A DNA stretch of 64,000 bases from Planctomonas sp. JC2975 (GTDB taxonomy: Bacteria > Actinomycetota > Actinomycetes > Actinomycetales > Microbacteriaceae): contig NZ_JABEKS010000001.1 of the NCBI RefSeq assembly GCF_012985205.1, forward strand, positions 1,922,001 to 1,986,000. The letters run 5' to 3'. Under the pieces are notes generated by a model. That model was not told the DNA's origin and did not search any database. It saw only the letters and a list, made by a program, of their open reading frames with translations. Shown here in pieces: positions 63,925 through 64,000 of the stretch (position 1 is the first letter of the stretch; every line of letters begins with the position of its first letter). Position numbers and translations under genes: made by a program.

Positions 63925-64000
63925 CAGGAAAGGGGCGAGAGAGAGGAGGGACGCGGAGGGACGAGTCGGAGGAACGAGGACGAAAAGACGAGGCTCCTGC

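Overview
The window comes from a high-GC Gram-positive chromosome, most likely an actinobacterium of the Microbacteriaceae type. The evidence is the strong G/C bias at third codon positions, frequent GTG starts, ATGA/GTGA stop-start overlaps, the very frequent GGATGC/GCATCC hexamer, and a giant surface protein ending in a LAxTG-type sorting signal followed by a membrane helix and an Arg tail. This placement is an inference from composition and protein style. I found no rRNA, tRNA, transposase, integrase, phage gene or true CRISPR array.

Left part (1-13.9 kb): housekeeping and accessory genes. These are a membrane protein with an overlapping YtrA-type GntR regulator, a HIT-family protein, an SDR oxidoreductase, glucose-6-phosphate isomerase (pgi), a FusB/FBP-type zinc protein, a GNAT acetyltransferase, a Nudix-fold protein with a degenerate Nudix box, an alpha/beta hydrolase, the giant helicase Lhr and a Fpg/Nei DNA glycosylase. 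Middle-left (14-24.9 kb): a membrane-anchored HtrA-like protease with a PDZ domain. It is followed by a three-gene operon (IlvD/Edd dehydratase, FAH-family protein, alpha-ketoglutarate-semialdehyde dehydrogenase) that matches the lower half of a Weimberg-type oxidative pentose pathway. Then come a FabL-like reductase overlapping an acyl-CoA ligase gene, an APH-type kinase and a class I glutamine amidotransferase.

Middle (25-45 kb): an ArsR/SRPBCC/hydrolase operon, a divergent DUF998/TetR pair with a clear operator, a 774-residue formylglycine-type sulfatase, and a 2.7-thousand-residue cell-wall protein with eight C-terminal DUF5979-like repeats. These are followed by a CPA2 antiporter, a beta-lactamase-fold serine hydrolase and a TetR/MFS pair whose operator touches the regulator's start codon.

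Right part (44.9-58.5 kb): a compact molybdenum-to-nitrate module. It holds mobA, a HTH-TOBE (Mop-like) protein, modABC, the respiratory nitrate reductase operon narKGHJI (reading leftwards) and moaA. It combines molybdate uptake, cofactor steps, nitrate transport and the membrane nitrate reductase. The end holds an acyl-CoA dehydrogenase, a DUF2306 membrane protein, an EmrB/QacA-type exporter with an unusually large loop, and a TetR regulator.

The most unusual non-coding signal is a set of different small repeat families, mostly placed between convergent genes: a 105-bp tandem repeat with a 23-bp hairpin (2361-2600), two inverted copies of a 67-bp palindromic element (5273 and 6595), and two oppositely oriented clusters of a 22-bp unit flanking the DUF998/TetR pair (27044 and 28765). 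Strong hairpins mark most other convergent gene ends.
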